In this document: in pieces, positions 1 through 9,349 of the stretch
Layout of the letters: every line of letters starts with the position of its first letter
How positions within the stretch are numbered: the stretch's first letter is position 1
Source: Palsa-295 sp963781105
Lineage (GTDB): Bacteria > Acidobacteriota > Terriglobia > Acidiferrales > UBA7541
NCBI GenBank assembly: GCA_963781105.1
Contig: CAWAED010000014.1
Location: 1-64,000 of the forward strand
Reading direction: 5' to 3'
DNA: 64,000 nt
The notes under the pieces: generated by a model
Database searches by the model: none
What the model was told of the DNA's origin: nothing
What the model saw: only the letters and a program-made list of their open reading frames with translations
Translations under genes and position numbers: made by a program

Positions 1-952
1 CAATACAAGATAGGTCTCGGGATTCGCGCGACGGAACTGGGACGCGATGTCGCTCGCGAGGATGTGCGTGCGGAACGCCAGAAGATCGCTGCCGAAGTCC
101 GCGACGCATACTTCAACATCGTCGCGATCCAAGCGAGTGTGGAGGCCGCGTGGAGAGGCGGTGAAAACGCTCGAAGAAGCACAGCGGGTTACGGCACAAT
201 ACGTGGCAGAAAAGACTGTGCTGCGCGCCGATGCATTGGACGTCGACGCCCGGTTAGCGAAGTCTCGCTATGAGTTGTCCGTCTCAGAGAATGCCTGGAA
301 ACGCAACGTGAGGCGTTGAACCAACTGCTGGGCCGCGACGTTTCCACATCCTTTCGTGTCGACTTCATTCCTGAGCAAGACAGAAGCGATCTGACTCTCG
401 ATTCAGCCCGGCAAGAAGCTTTGGCGAACCGCCCCGAGACTCGCCAAGCACACCTGAAAGAAAAACAAGCGGAATACCACCGGCGTCTCGCGAAAGCCGA
501 ATACATCCCGGACCTGAGTCTTGAGGTGCGCTATCAAGGAATCAGTAACGTGCAAGTTCTGCCGCAAAATGTTGCCACGGCCGGCTTTTTCCTGACCTGG
601 GAGCCGTTCGATTGGGGCGGCGCCACAACAAGGTTCTGGAAGCAACGAACGCAATCGAACAGGCGCACAACGGGATCGAAGAGACAGAATCGCAGGTCGT
701 CGTAGAAGTGGGCGCGAAGTACCGCAAATGGCAGAAGCTTCTTTGCTGCTTAAGGCTTCCCGTACTGCCCACGAAGCGGCTGCGGAGCAATTCCGCGTGA
801 CGGGCAACAAATATAAGGAGCAGGCCGCGCTATTAAAAGACCTCCTCCAGGCCCAAGCTCAGAATTCCGAGACGAATTTCCAGTATCAGCAAGCGCTTTC
901 CTCCTATTGGAGCGCTTTTGCCGAGCTGCGCAAGGCGATGGGCGAAGAGTGA
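1..952 (+). pseudogene. TolC-like outer membrane efflux protein, broken by frameshifts
   Basis: The region encodes the periplasmic helical repeats of an outer-membrane channel of the TolC/OprM family, the expected third part of the RND pump that follows. Family-like helices are read in frame 1 (from base 1), then frame 2 (about 160-315), frame 1 (316 to about 625), frame 3 (about 612-730) and frame 2 (728-952, ending AELRKAMGEE). Four frame changes are therefore needed to read one protein. The 5' part lies outside the window. Either the gene is decayed or this stretch carries indel errors; the intact pump genes downstream leave both open. The next gene starts 83 bases later on the same strand. 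Confidence 0.7.
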
Positions 953-1035
953 CCAATGAGAACGAGTATTACTTTCGGACTAGCGACAGCAGCCAGGGCA
1001 GAGTTTGAGAAAGCGATTGGAGAGGAGTAGACATT

Positions 1036-2172
1036 ATGGGGAGCAAATTCAGAAAAGGGTTCGGACCAGCAATAACGGCTGTGCTTTTCGTAATGACGGC
1101 GGCTACGAATGGCTGTCATCAACCCACGCAAGTAGCCGCCAAGTCGCCCACGCCTGTTCATCTACTGGATGTGACGTTGTATTCGTCTTCCGAAGATTTG
1201 CGCTACTCGGCCTCCGTTCTGCCGTTCGCACAGGCGAGCTTGTCATTCAAGTCGGCAGGATATGTGACGGAAATCAAGCAGGTCATGGGCGCAGACGGAC
1301 GGCGTCGAGATATTGGTCCAGGAGACTATGTTTCCCGGGGCGCGGTTCTCGCGCAGATACGGCATCAGGACTTGAAGAATAATCTTGACCAAGCAACCGC
1401 GACTCTGAGTCTAGCCCAGGCGCAGCAGGTGGAGGCGACGAAGGATTACGAGCGCGCAAAGACGCTTTACGCCTCAGAGAGCTTGACCAAGCCCGATTTC
1501 GATCGAGCGCAGGCCAAATTCGATTCGACCCTAGCGGAGGTGGATCAGGCCAAGGCCGGTGTGCACCAAGCGCAGTTGGCTCTCCAGGACGCGGACCTGA
1601 CGGCGCCGTTTTCGGGTTACATCATTTCGCGCAACATCGAATTAGGGAACCTCGCAGCACCAGGGACTTCGGCCTTTAGCATTGCCGACACAAGTGCGGT
1701 CAAGATCGGTTTTGGCGTTCCCGACTATGCTGTGAGGCGTCTACGTCTGGGGCAACAGTTCAGCATTCATTTGCAGAACGATCCGAAAGAGTACAACGGA
1801 CGGGTCACGAGTATTGCTGCGAGCGCCGATGAGAAAAATCGGGTTTTTGCTGTCGAAGTAACCGTGCCCAATCCCAAGGCATTATTGAAGCCCGGGATGA
1901 TTGCTTCACTCAGTTTGACAGGTGTTCACAAAGCCCCGGCGCCTTCCGTACCGCTCAGCGCCGTTGTTGCCGACCCCGGCTCACCTGGACGCTACGCAGT
2001 TTTCGTCGCTCAAGAGCAGGGCGGCAAATGGGCGGCGCATTTGCGCACGGTCACGCTCGGTGAAACGCACGAGAGTGATGTGGCAGTGAACGGTGTAAAT
2101 TCAGGCGAAAAAGTCGTGGTCGTAGGAGCCGCTGGTCTGAAGGACGGCGATTTGATTCAGGTTCTCCCATAG
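1036..2172 (+). CDS. RND efflux periplasmic adaptor (membrane fusion lipoprotein)
   Basis: This 378-aa protein is an HlyD/AcrA-type adaptor joining an inner-membrane RND pump to an outer-membrane channel. The N-terminus is a lipoprotein signal ending in a TNGC lipobox near residue 27, so it is probably anchored to a membrane by lipidated Cys. A barrel-sandwich half (VSRGAVLAQI), an alpha-helical hairpin rich in Ala/Gln (about 110-175), the second lipoyl half (DLTAPFSGYI) and beta-barrel and membrane-proximal domains follow in the usual order. A GAGAGGAG sequence precedes the ATG. The pump gene starts 12 bases after the stop, so the two are co-transcribed. Substrate cannot be read from the sequence. 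Confidence 0.9.
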   Translation: MGSKFRKGFGPAITAVLFVMTAATNGCHQPTQVAAKSPTPVHLLDVTLYSSSEDLRYSASVLPFAQASLSFKSAGYVTEIKQVMGADGRRRDIGPGDYVSRGAVLAQIRHQDLKNNLDQATATLSLAQAQQVEATKDYERAKTLYASESLTKPDFDRAQAKFDSTLAEVDQAKAGVHQAQLALQDADLTAPFSGYIISRNIELGNLAAPGTSAFSIADTSAVKIGFGVPDYAVRRLRLGQQFSIHLQNDPKEYNGRVTSIAASADEKNRVFAVEVTVPNPKALLKPGMIASLSLTGVHKAPAPSVPLSAVVADPGSPGRYAVFVAQEQGGKWAAHLRTVTLGETHESDVAVNGVNSGEKVVVVGAAGLKDGDLIQVLP

Positions 2173-2184
2173 AGGTATAGATCA

Positions 2185-5100
2185 ATGGCACTTGAAAACG
2201 CGCAAGAAATCAGTAATCGCCGCAATGTTCCGAGGTTCTTCGTCGAGCACCCGCACGTCTCCTGGATGCTTCTTCTCGGAGTGCTCATTTGGGGCTGGTT
2301 TGGCTATACGTCCATGCCGCAGCGCAAGGACCCGGACATTCCCGTGCGTCTTGGTGTGGCGGCTTGTCCATGGCCTGGAGCCACAGCGCAACAGGTCGAA
2401 CAGTACGTTACCCGTCGAATTGAGGATGTTGCCGCCGAGAACAAGACCATCCATCCGGGAACCGATGCGGACTACGGCATTAAGTCCATATCTCTTCCTG
2501 GCTTTTCGTTTGTGACCATTCAACTGGATGAGGGCATCACCGATACCAAGCGGCAATTCAGCGATATCAACCTCAAGCTGGATGCTCTAAATGCTCAGCT
2601 ACCGCAGGGCGCCGGTCCCATCACTTTCCAGAGCGATTTTGGAGACACCGCGGCGCTCATGCTGACGGTCGCGAGCCCGAAGGCGGACGATATCGAAATT
2701 GCGGCCCGCGCCAACTCCGTCGAATCGGCAATTCGCAAAGCTCGCAATGCAAAACAGCAGAATGGAAAAGGGCAGCGCATCACGGTGGTGGATTCCTTTC
2801 CGCAATCCATTTCGCCGCGCGCGGTTCTTGACACCGTATACCTGTTTCAAGAGAAAGCGCGGACCGACGGCATCATTCGAGACTCGGAAATCATTCAGGG
2901 GAGTGGATTCATCGGCGTCGATGGTGTTTCCGAAGCAGATGACAGTTCCATTCAAGCGTTCATCCAGCGGTTTATATCGGAGCGGCTAAAACGATCCGAG
3001 TTGCATCCCGATACATGGGAGCCAGCGGTCATCCGCGATCCGGGGGAAACACGAGCGAAACTGGCCAAGGTTGCTGGCGACAAATACAGCTATGCCGAAC
3101 TCGACAATTTTTCTGACTTGATTGGGCGAACGCTGCAGGGCGCTCCCGAAGTTTCCAAGGTGGAGCGGCGTGGCGTTTTGTCGCAGACCGTCTATCTGGA
3201 TTACTCGCAGGATCGCCTCGCAGCGTACGGCCTTCGTCCTGCCGATCTCTCCAAAGTGCTTTCGGCTCGGAACATCATTGCGCCGGGAGGAACTGTTGAA
3301 ACCGGCGAACGCAGGGTCACGCTCATTCCCTCCGGACAATTCGATACCGCTAGAAGCATAGGTGATGTGGCCGTATCGACTACATCAGAGGGTACCCCCG
3401 TATATTTACGGGATCTCGCTCAAATCAGCCGAGGCTATCAGGCTCCTGCCCAGTATCTCAATTATTACACTTGGCGGGACACAAGTGGGCACTGGCAGCG
3501 CAGCCGCGCCATCACCTTGGCGATCTACATGCGCGATAGAAAGCAAATCGCGCGCTTCGGAGAGTCCGTGAATTTGAAGCTTTCGGAGCTTCGCCATATC
3601 CTTCCCACCGACCTGATTTTGGCGCACACCTCCGATCAACCGCTGCAAGTCTACGAGAACATTCACCTGTTCATGCGGGCGCTTCTCGAAGCCATCATTC
3701 TCGTGGTCATCGTTTCGCTGATTGGATTTTGGGAGTGGCGCCTGGCGCTGATTATGGCGCTGGCCATACCCATCACACTGGCGATGACCTTCGGCGTTGT
3801 GTATATGTTGGGAATCGATCTTCAACAAGTGTCCATCGCATCGCTGATCATCGCGCTGGGCCTCCTCGTGGACGTGCCGGTGGTCTCCGGCGACGGCATA
3901 AAACGCCACTTGGCGGAAGGGTTTCCGCGCAGCGTTGCCTGTTGGCTCGGCCCTACAAAGCTGGCAACCGCGATTTTCTACGCGACCATTACGAATGTTA
4001 TCGCCTACCTGCCATTTTTGATGCTCACCGGCAATACCGGCGAGTTCTTGAAGAGCCTTCCGGTGGTGATGACGGCTTCCTTGCTGTGCGCGTACGTTGT
4101 TGCGATGACGTTTGTTCCGTTTCTGGGCTACTACATTTTGCGTGCTCCAGCAAAGCGAGAACCGACCATCGAGGAGAGACGGCAACGGGGATTTTACGGC
4201 TTCTATAACCGGCTTGTGGGCAAAGCCATAAAGCACCGATGGGCTGTCCTCGCCGGGTCCCTGGTTTTCCTCATCGGGGGCGGGTTCTTCGGTTCTCGGC
4301 TTAAGACCCAATTCTTTCCCGAAGATGTCCAGTATTGGTTTTATTTGGATATTTGGCTGCCGAATGACACTCCCTTGAGCGTCACCAATGATGCTGCAAT
4401 GCAGGCCGAAAGAGTCGTCCGGCAGGTGATTGAAAATTCGCCCGAAGTCGCTACTAAGGAAAACCGTGGGCATCTTCTCAAGTCACTGACGACCTTTGCC
4501 GGTGGGGGGGGACCTCGCTTCTGGTTTTCAGTCTCGCCCGAAATGCCGCAGACCAACTACGCGCAAATGATCGTTGAGGTCACGGATAAAGAGGCTTCGC
4601 CAAAGTTAGCTCGTCCGATCCAAGACGCACTGGACAAGGAAGTACCAGGCGCGTGGGTTACGGTTCGCCAGCTTCAAACCAATCCTGTAGACAATCCCGT
4701 CGAGTTGTTGATCTCTGGGCAGGAGGACGTTGACGCGAGAAATGAAGCCAGCGATATTCGCACCCTTCGGCAGATTGCCGGGCAGGTTCAGGACATCGTC
4801 AGGCAAGCTCAGGGCATCGCCGTTCTTCGTGATGATTGGTTCCCTGACAATGTTCAACAGAGGATTCAGATCGATCCAGACCGCGCCAACGTGGCAGCCA
4901 TTACCAACGCCGATGTAGCGGAGTCGTCGACTGCGGCCATGAGCGGCGCAACAGTGGGCGTCTTCAAGGAAGGTGACAAGAACATCCCGATTGTGGCGCG
5001 CCTACGTATGGAGGAACGTGCTCAGCTTGCGGACATCAAGAACCTCTATATTTACTCTTCACAGACCAACAACCGCGTGCCTCTGCCGTCGATCGCAACG

Positions 5101-5865
5101 GTCGGAAATTCTTTGGAAACGGGTCGCGTGAGGCGCCGCGAGCATTTTCGCACCATTTCCATTCTGTGTTATCCCCAGCCTGGAGTTCTTGCATCTGAGG
5201 TCCTTAACCAGATCCTTCCAAAAATACAGGAATTTCAGAAAAATCTCCCGCCGGGTTATCAACTCCGGATTGGTGGCGAACGGGCCAAACAAATCGACGG
5301 ATTCGACAACCTCAAACTCGTTCTGTTGATCTCTTTACTCGGGATTTATCTCGCGCTATTGATTCAATTCAATAACGCCGTAAAACCTCTTCTGGTATTC
5401 GCCGCTGCTCCCTACGGAGTGGTTGGCTCTCTGATCGCCCTCTCGGTAATGCATACGCCGTTTGGATTTATGGCCTTTCTGGGTATCGCCAGCTTAATCG
5501 GCGTGATCGTTAGCCACGTGATCGTGCTGTTCGACTTTATCGAGGAAATGCATGCGAAAGGGGAACCCTTGGAGCAGGCGCTTCCGGACGCGGGAATCCA
5601 GCGTATTCGCCCGGTAATGATCACTGTGCTAGCGACCATCCTGGCCCTCGTCCCGCTGGCGCTTGAAGGAGGGCCCCTCTGGCAGCCTCTCTGTTATGCA
5701 CAGATAGGCGGACTTGCCGTGGCAACGTTTATCACGTTGCTCTTGGTGCCCGTCCTTTACAGCATCTTCGTTCTTGATCTGAAAATCATCCGCTGGGAAA
5801 CGAAACAACCTCCGGCAGAGACTGAAGCTCGCCCGGCGCCTGAAATGGTGCCACACACCAGCTGA
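2185..5865 (+). CDS. RND efflux transporter permease
   Basis: A 1226-aa inner-membrane proton-driven pump of the RND superfamily, longer than the roughly 1030-1050 aa of AcrB. It has the usual duplicated layout: a TM helix near residue 30, a large periplasmic loop, five or six TM helices around residues 490-660, then a second loop and TM block to about 1205. The TM4 segment reads GLLVDVPVVSGDGIKRHL, so it has one Asp where HAE1 pumps such as AcrB have the DD proton relay. This places it in a divergent branch. It is transcribed with the adaptor upstream and probably uses the damaged TolC-like product. Drug or metabolite substrate is unknown. Confidence 0.92.
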   Translation: MALENAQEISNRRNVPRFFVEHPHVSWMLLLGVLIWGWFGYTSMPQRKDPDIPVRLGVAACPWPGATAQQVEQYVTRRIEDVAAENKTIHPGTDADYGIKSISLPGFSFVTIQLDEGITDTKRQFSDINLKLDALNAQLPQGAGPITFQSDFGDTAALMLTVASPKADDIEIAARANSVESAIRKARNAKQQNGKGQRITVVDSFPQSISPRAVLDTVYLFQEKARTDGIIRDSEIIQGSGFIGVDGVSEADDSSIQAFIQRFISERLKRSELHPDTWEPAVIRDPGETRAKLAKVAGDKYSYAELDNFSDLIGRTLQGAPEVSKVERRGVLSQTVYLDYSQDRLAAYGLRPADLSKVLSARNIIAPGGTVETGERRVTLIPSGQFDTARSIGDVAVSTTSEGTPVYLRDLAQISRGYQAPAQYLNYYTWRDTSGHWQRSRAITLAIYMRDRKQIARFGESVNLKLSELRHILPTDLILAHTSDQPLQVYENIHLFMRALLEAIILVVIVSLIGFWEWRLALIMALAIPITLAMTFGVVYMLGIDLQQVSIASLIIALGLLVDVPVVSGDGIKRHLAEGFPRSVACWLGPTKLATAIFYATITNVIAYLPFLMLTGNTGEFLKSLPVVMTASLLCAYVVAMTFVPFLGYYILRAPAKREPTIEERRQRGFYGFYNRLVGKAIKHRWAVLAGSLVFLIGGGFFGSRLKTQFFPEDVQYWFYLDIWLPNDTPLSVTNDAAMQAERVVRQVIENSPEVATKENRGHLLKSLTTFAGGGGPRFWFSVSPEMPQTNYAQMIVEVTDKEASPKLARPIQDALDKEVPGAWVTVRQLQTNPVDNPVELLISGQEDVDARNEASDIRTLRQIAGQVQDIVRQAQGIAVLRDDWFPDNVQQRIQIDPDRANVAAITNADVAESSTAAMSGATVGVFKEGDKNIPIVARLRMEERAQLADIKNLYIYSSQTNNRVPLPSIATVGNSLETGRVRRREHFRTISILCYPQPGVLASEVLNQILPKIQEFQKNLPPGYQLRIGGERAKQIDGFDNLKLVLLISLLGIYLALLIQFNNAVKPLLVFAAAPYGVVGSLIALSVMHTPFGFMAFLGIASLIGVIVSHVIVLFDFIEEMHAKGEPLEQALPDAGIQRIRPVMITVLATILALVPLALEGGPLWQPLCYAQIGGLAVATFITLLLVPVLYSIFVLDLKIIRWETKQPPAETEARPAPEMVPHTS

Positions 5866-5947
5866 TGGCTAAGGTCGGTTGGTTTTGTCACGACTTGGCT
5901 CGCATGACGGGGTGTAACGGCGATGGAAAAGACGCTCGAATGAAACA

Positions 5948-6433
5948 GTGAGCATTTTTAGCCCGTTGAAGGTTTTTGCGATGATTCTTTTTAATCAAAT
6001 TGCCGCGGCTGTTCTTCTGCTGAGTCTTACGCTCTGCTTGCAGTGCGCCGGCGTAACTATGCTCATCGAGTGGCTAAAGCGTGTTCTGACCAGGGACATT
6101 CACAAGCATGGGCCAGTTTACTCGGCCACCCTGGTAGTGAAATCGGCGGTCGCAATTGTAATTCTGCACGGGCTCGTGATTCTTCTGTGGGCCACTTTCT
6201 ACCGGATGCGTTGCTTCCCGTCATGGGAGCTCGCCTTTTACTTCTCCGCGAGCAGCTATTCCACTGTGGGATATGGTGACCTGATTCTCCCGTCCAACTG
6301 GCGACTCTTGGGGCCCCTGGAGGCGATCACCGGTGTGTTGATGTCTGGAATATCGGTCAGTGTTCTGTTTGCTCTCGTCACCCGGTTGCTCGATCGCGAC
6401 ACACAATCTTCGGTGACGAATTCGACTGAATAA
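5948..6433 (+). CDS. Small potassium channel-like membrane protein
   Basis: This 161-aa membrane protein has hydrophobic segments at about 12-40, 60-84 and 120-147, with a re-entrant pore loop between the last two. The loop carries TVGYGD at residues 106-111, the K+ selectivity filter of the ion channel 2 family. No RCK/TrkA ligand domain is attached, so gating is unknown. The GTG at 5948 is used here; an ATG at 5981 would still include all membrane segments. It ends 4 bases before the phosphatase gene, which suggests co-transcription. Confidence 0.82.
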   Translation: MSIFSPLKVFAMILFNQIAAAVLLLSLTLCLQCAGVTMLIEWLKRVLTRDIHKHGPVYSATLVVKSAVAIVILHGLVILLWATFYRMRCFPSWELAFYFSASSYSTVGYGDLILPSNWRLLGPLEAITGVLMSGISVSVLFALVTRLLDRDTQSSVTNSTE

Positions 6434-6437
6434 AGCC

Positions 6438-7574
6438 ATGCCTAACGTCAATATCAAGACTCCGGATTGGCTTCGCCAGATGGAGAGCATCCTCGAAGAG
6501 CTCAATGAGGGAGTGGCGATTCTTGATGACCAACTTCGCATCATTTTTGCCAATGAAGCGTTGGCACGATTATGGCAGTACGACCTCGACGAATTGCGGG
6601 GCAGTGCACTCGACGCAATTTTCCCTCCCGAGGACATCCCCCATATTATCCGCGATCACAAATTGGGGCACCGCTACGGCCGGCACCGCAGCGAGTTCCA
6701 CCTTCCCCGTAAGGATGGCAAGAGAATCCCGGTAATCGTTAGCGGGCGGGTGATTCAGGGACCAGACGGTCAGGACTACGTTGTGGTGACTGTAACTGAC
6801 ATCAGCGAACTGAAGCGAGTCGAGGAACAGCTCCGCCAGCGTCAAAGGGAAATTGACGCCGACCTCTCGACCGCGGCACGAATCCAGCAATCACTCGCGC
6901 CACATAATTTGGCATGGAAGGACCTCGCCGTCGAGGCCTACTACAGCCCCGCGCATACGATTGGCGGCGACTTCGGTATAGTCCTTCCCCAAGGCGACGA
7001 ATTTCTAAACCTCATCCTGTGCGACGTCACGGGCCATGGTATAGCTTCGGCCCTGATGGCCAATCGCATCTACTCTGAAACACTTCATGCGCTGGAACGT
7101 AAGACCGAACCCAGCCGTTTGTTGAAGTGCCTACACGACTTCGTACATGATCGCATCCCGCAGGAGGGTTTTTACTTCACGATGGCCGTAGCCCGTTTTA
7201 GTCAGTGCGGACGTCGCATGGCTTTTGCGGCCGCGGCCCAACCGCCAGCTATACTCGTCTCGAAGGGCACGTTGCGTCTGCTCGATTCGCAAAACGGTAT
7301 CCTCGGTTATCTCTCCAAATTTGCGCCGTCGGAGTCGGTGGCGGAAATCGATCTCGCGTTCGGCGACCGTTTGGTTCTCTACACCGATGGGCTCGTAGAA
7401 GTGTTCAACAGGTCCGAAGACATGCTGGGCGTTGAGGGCCTTCAAGAGTTGGTCCGCCAGTCGGCCACACTAGCACTTCCCGAAATGAAACAGGCTATCC
7501 TCGATGGTGCGGCCGCGTGGAGCCACGGCGCCCTGGCCGATGACGTGTCCCTCGTTATCGTCGAAATTCGCTAG
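6438..7574 (+). CDS. PAS domain-containing PP2C (SpoIIE/RsbU-type) serine phosphatase
   Basis: A 378-aa cytosolic signalling protein. Residues about 10-130 form a PAS sensor domain (ILDDQLRIIFANEALARLW) with the PAC-like segment DYVVVTVTDISELKR. A short coiled linker leads to a SpoIIE-type phosphatase (about 140-378) with GGDF, CDVTGHG and ADDVSLVIVEI metal-binding motifs. Such enzymes dephosphorylate anti-anti-sigma factors in partner-switching pathways. The second Asp of the usual GGDFYD motif is absent (GGDFGIV). No anti-sigma partner is adjacent, so the target is unknown. A link to the upstream channel is only suggested by the 4-base spacing. Confidence 0.88.
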   Translation: MPNVNIKTPDWLRQMESILEELNEGVAILDDQLRIIFANEALARLWQYDLDELRGSALDAIFPPEDIPHIIRDHKLGHRYGRHRSEFHLPRKDGKRIPVIVSGRVIQGPDGQDYVVVTVTDISELKRVEEQLRQRQREIDADLSTAARIQQSLAPHNLAWKDLAVEAYYSPAHTIGGDFGIVLPQGDEFLNLILCDVTGHGIASALMANRIYSETLHALERKTEPSRLLKCLHDFVHDRIPQEGFYFTMAVARFSQCGRRMAFAAAAQPPAILVSKGTLRLLDSQNGILGYLSKFAPSESVAEIDLAFGDRLVLYTDGLVEVFNRSEDMLGVEGLQELVRQSATLALPEMKQAILDGAAAWSHGALADDVSLVIVEIR

Positions 7575-8336
7575 TTCCGTGGGTTCGGCTCGGGCGGCCA
7601 AGTGCTCCCGCTTTGTGGAGGAGGTGACGTAAAGAGTCGCCGCTCGCCCTGGCCAGCTGGTTCTTTACTTGCTAGTTCGAATATGCACCGGGCGGCTTCT
7701 TGCTGCTCTTGTTTCAAGTGTTAGCAAGACGCGGTGTGAGTAACGATGTACATTCGCCTCTATCCTGTTTGCGCGACTTTCGATTCCGATTCGTCGGTGT
7801 TCCCCCAGGTTTTGCAGTTCTTGCACAGGCGATAGGGCTGGGTATCGGGGAACTTTTCCGCGAGTTATGGCAGAGAAATCACTTCTCACGCTGAATTATG
7901 GCTTTTTCCCTAGAAAAGCGGCGCACGGTGAATGGAGCAAAGAACTTAAATGAAATACCCCCCATACCCCTATGCTGTTGATACGATTCGACTTTAACTG
8001 AGGGTAGTTTGTACGCCTGCTGTTCGCCTATCCTCGACGCCCTGCACCTGCTGCACTGTGCGTTGCACCACTATTCGAGGGCACTGCACCATGATTTGCG
8101 GGCCTCTGCACCACTGTTAGCGATCTACTGCCTGCCTGACGTGCTGCGTGCAGCAGAGCCCCCGCAATAGGGTTAGCCTAAACTGGCATCCTACGCACTG
8201 TCTGCGATTGGCTTGATACCAGAACCGCCGGGCACTGTGGGACGTGCTTACTGCTGCGCGTACGTTGTCGCCGACTAGGTGTTGAACCAAAGGCCGAGCC
8301 TGAGACGGCACAGCCAGAAAAGCGCGACGATGCGCG
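7575..8336. other. Gene-poor stretch at the left side of the integrative element
   Basis: No convincing gene was found. It holds the TGCACC repeat array (8043-8113), a short palindrome TGCTGC-gt-GCAGCA (8142-8155) and, on the minus strand ending at 7760, a short open frame with a CKNCKTWG zinc-knuckle-like motif but no clear start. Open frames of 60-75 codons on both strands have no recognisable motif. This is where the left end of the element is expected; no copy of the tRNA-Ser 3' end was seen here. Confidence 0.5.
8043..8113 (+). repeat. Iteron-like TGCACC repeats, 21-22 bp period
   Basis: TGCACC occurs at 8043, 8064, 8085 and 8107, with steps of 21, 21 and 22 bases, about two helical turns. 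The last three copies read TGCACCA and share a partly conserved tail (TT then G-rich). Period and phasing suggest a multi-site protein-binding region on one face of the DNA, such as an operator, a replication iteron set or arm-type recombinase sites. No gene overlaps it. Confidence 0.55.
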
Positions 8337-8517
8337 TCATGGCTTCAACGCGATTGCTGAATGTGTGCGAAGCACGAGCCAAGCCTTGTACGTCCGTGCG
8401 AGTACTGCGTACGCATCACCGCCGACTGTGCTGCGCGAATAGGCAGCGATTGCTTGCTGTTCTTCTGTGGTCAAATCTTTGTTGAGTGCTGCGATAAACT
8501 CTTCGACTAGTGTCACT
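8337..8517 (-). pseudogene. Small element ORF, probably frameshifted
   Basis: A GTG at 8517 (minus strand) is preceded at 9-base spacing by AGGAG that overlaps the stop of the HNH gene, so translation is likely. The frame gives VTLVEEFIAALNKDLTTEE and then hits a stop at 8416 (33 aa). Removing one base in the A-run near 8460 gives a coherent continuation (QQAIAAYSRSTVGGDAYAV, then on to ALKP) ending at 8337, about 59 aa in all. It matches no family I recognise. The frame change could be decay or an indel error. Confidence 0.45.
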
Positions 8518-8525
8518 GTTTTCTC

Positions 8526-9089
8526 CTATACGATTGGTCGTGGTGCATTCGTCGGTGTGAAAATTCCGACTGTGAGCGATGGACTATGGCATGACTCACA
8601 AAGACAAACGCAATTCTGTTTTTTCTCGCCGTTGATTTTCACGTAGACGCAGAACTGGAATTGCGGATAAGCGTCCACTGGAAACACGTGATGCACGAGC
8701 GTCGAAGCGACACGTTGGCAAGATTGGCAAATTGGATTCATCCTTCGAAGCCACTTTGAAAATCCACGCCAGCGAGTAGTCGAGTACAGCGGACTAGTTT
8801 CTTTTTTCGTTTCCGCTGGCAGTGCCGGCGTACATGCCGGGCAATACCGAGCACCAAGCACGGCTTGACCGCATCGCTGGCAAGGTCGAGCACTAAGCGA
8901 CATGTCTTCCGCTGCGTGTTTTGCCTGATTCATTCGCCACTTTTCGAATAGGTCGCGTGCGTCTGCACCTTTGCGGTGTGACTCGTTGAAGCCGCCGTGC
9001 CAAGCGTTCTCGATTAGGTGTTCGACGAGAATTGCTGCCGCTCTTTCTGCACCAACTTTACTCACCACTGATTCAAGAATCGGATTCAC
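8526..9089 (-). CDS. HNH endonuclease with N-terminal zinc ribbon
   Basis: This 187-aa protein has a zinc ribbon (CQRCG, then CPAC) near residues 70-90 and a C-terminal HNH nuclease: YSTTRWRGFSKWLRR, CQSC, the catalytic VHHVFP, and CLCESCH. This arrangement is typical of small phage HNH nucleases, which nick DNA and in some phages act with terminase in packaging. The GTG at 9089 is chosen because an AGGAG lies 8 bases upstream; the open frame runs on to 9347, but that part lacks a ribosome site and family-like features. It is near the end of the minus-strand element operon. Confidence 0.8.
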   Translation of the reverse strand: MNPILESVVSKVGAERAAAILVEHLIENAWHGGFNESHRKGADARDLFEKWRMNQAKHAAEDMSLSARPCQRCGQAVLGARYCPACTPALPAETKKETSPLYSTTRWRGFSKWLRRMNPICQSCQRVASTLVHHVFPVDAYPQFQFCVYVKINGEKKQNCVCLCESCHSPSLTVGIFTPTNAPRPIV

Positions 9090-9091
9090 TT

Positions 9092-9313
9092 TTAACTCTC
9101 CTGTAATTTTTGAAACGGTGATGACGACGCTGCTGCCTTGGAGTGCATGAAGAACGGAAGCAAGCCGGACAAGGGACAAACATCCGTTCCGACAACGCCG
9201 TCGCCGTAGTGCATCACGGTTCGATTGGCTTCGAACCGCTTCGACGTGCGCCGACTGTCGCCGTGCGTACGCTTGCAATTCTTTTTCGAAAGGTTGGGAA
9301 GCGTGAAAGCCAT
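9092..9313 (-). CDS. Possible small ORF of the element
   Basis: A 73-codon open frame fills the gap between the 46-aa ORF and the HNH gene, ending 2 bases before the HNH start codon. The product has no recognisable motif. No good ribosome-binding sequence precedes its ATG, and another frame of the same stretch (open to 9347) is equally free of stops. Its position in a tightly packed operon is the only support. Confidence 0.3.
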   Translation of the reverse strand: MAFTLPNLSKKNCKRTHGDSRRTSKRFEANRTVMHYGDGVVGTDVCPLSGLLPFFMHSKAAASSSPFQKLQES

Positions 9314-9349
9314 GTCTAGTAACGTCCACGCTTCCCGTCAACGGCACAG

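Noticed and set aside
3406..4473. 355-codon antisense frame over the RND pump
   Set aside because: His/Arg/Gln-rich shadow translation of a clear transporter gene.
7577..7587. Eleven-base match CCGTGGGTTCG to the tRNA-Ser T-arm, right after the phosphatase stop, as a possible left attachment site
   Set aside because: It lies in inverted orientation relative to the copy at 14110-14120, while attL and attR must be direct repeats. No tRNA 3' half adjoins it.
8043..8113. CRISPR array
   Set aside because: Repeat unit is only 6-7 bases with no 25-40-base repeats or spacers, and there are no cas genes anywhere in the window.
9090..9347. N-terminal extension of the HNH protein to GTG 9347
   Set aside because: No ribosome site at 9347, while AGGAG with ideal spacing precedes GTG 9089; the extension is Arg-rich without family features.
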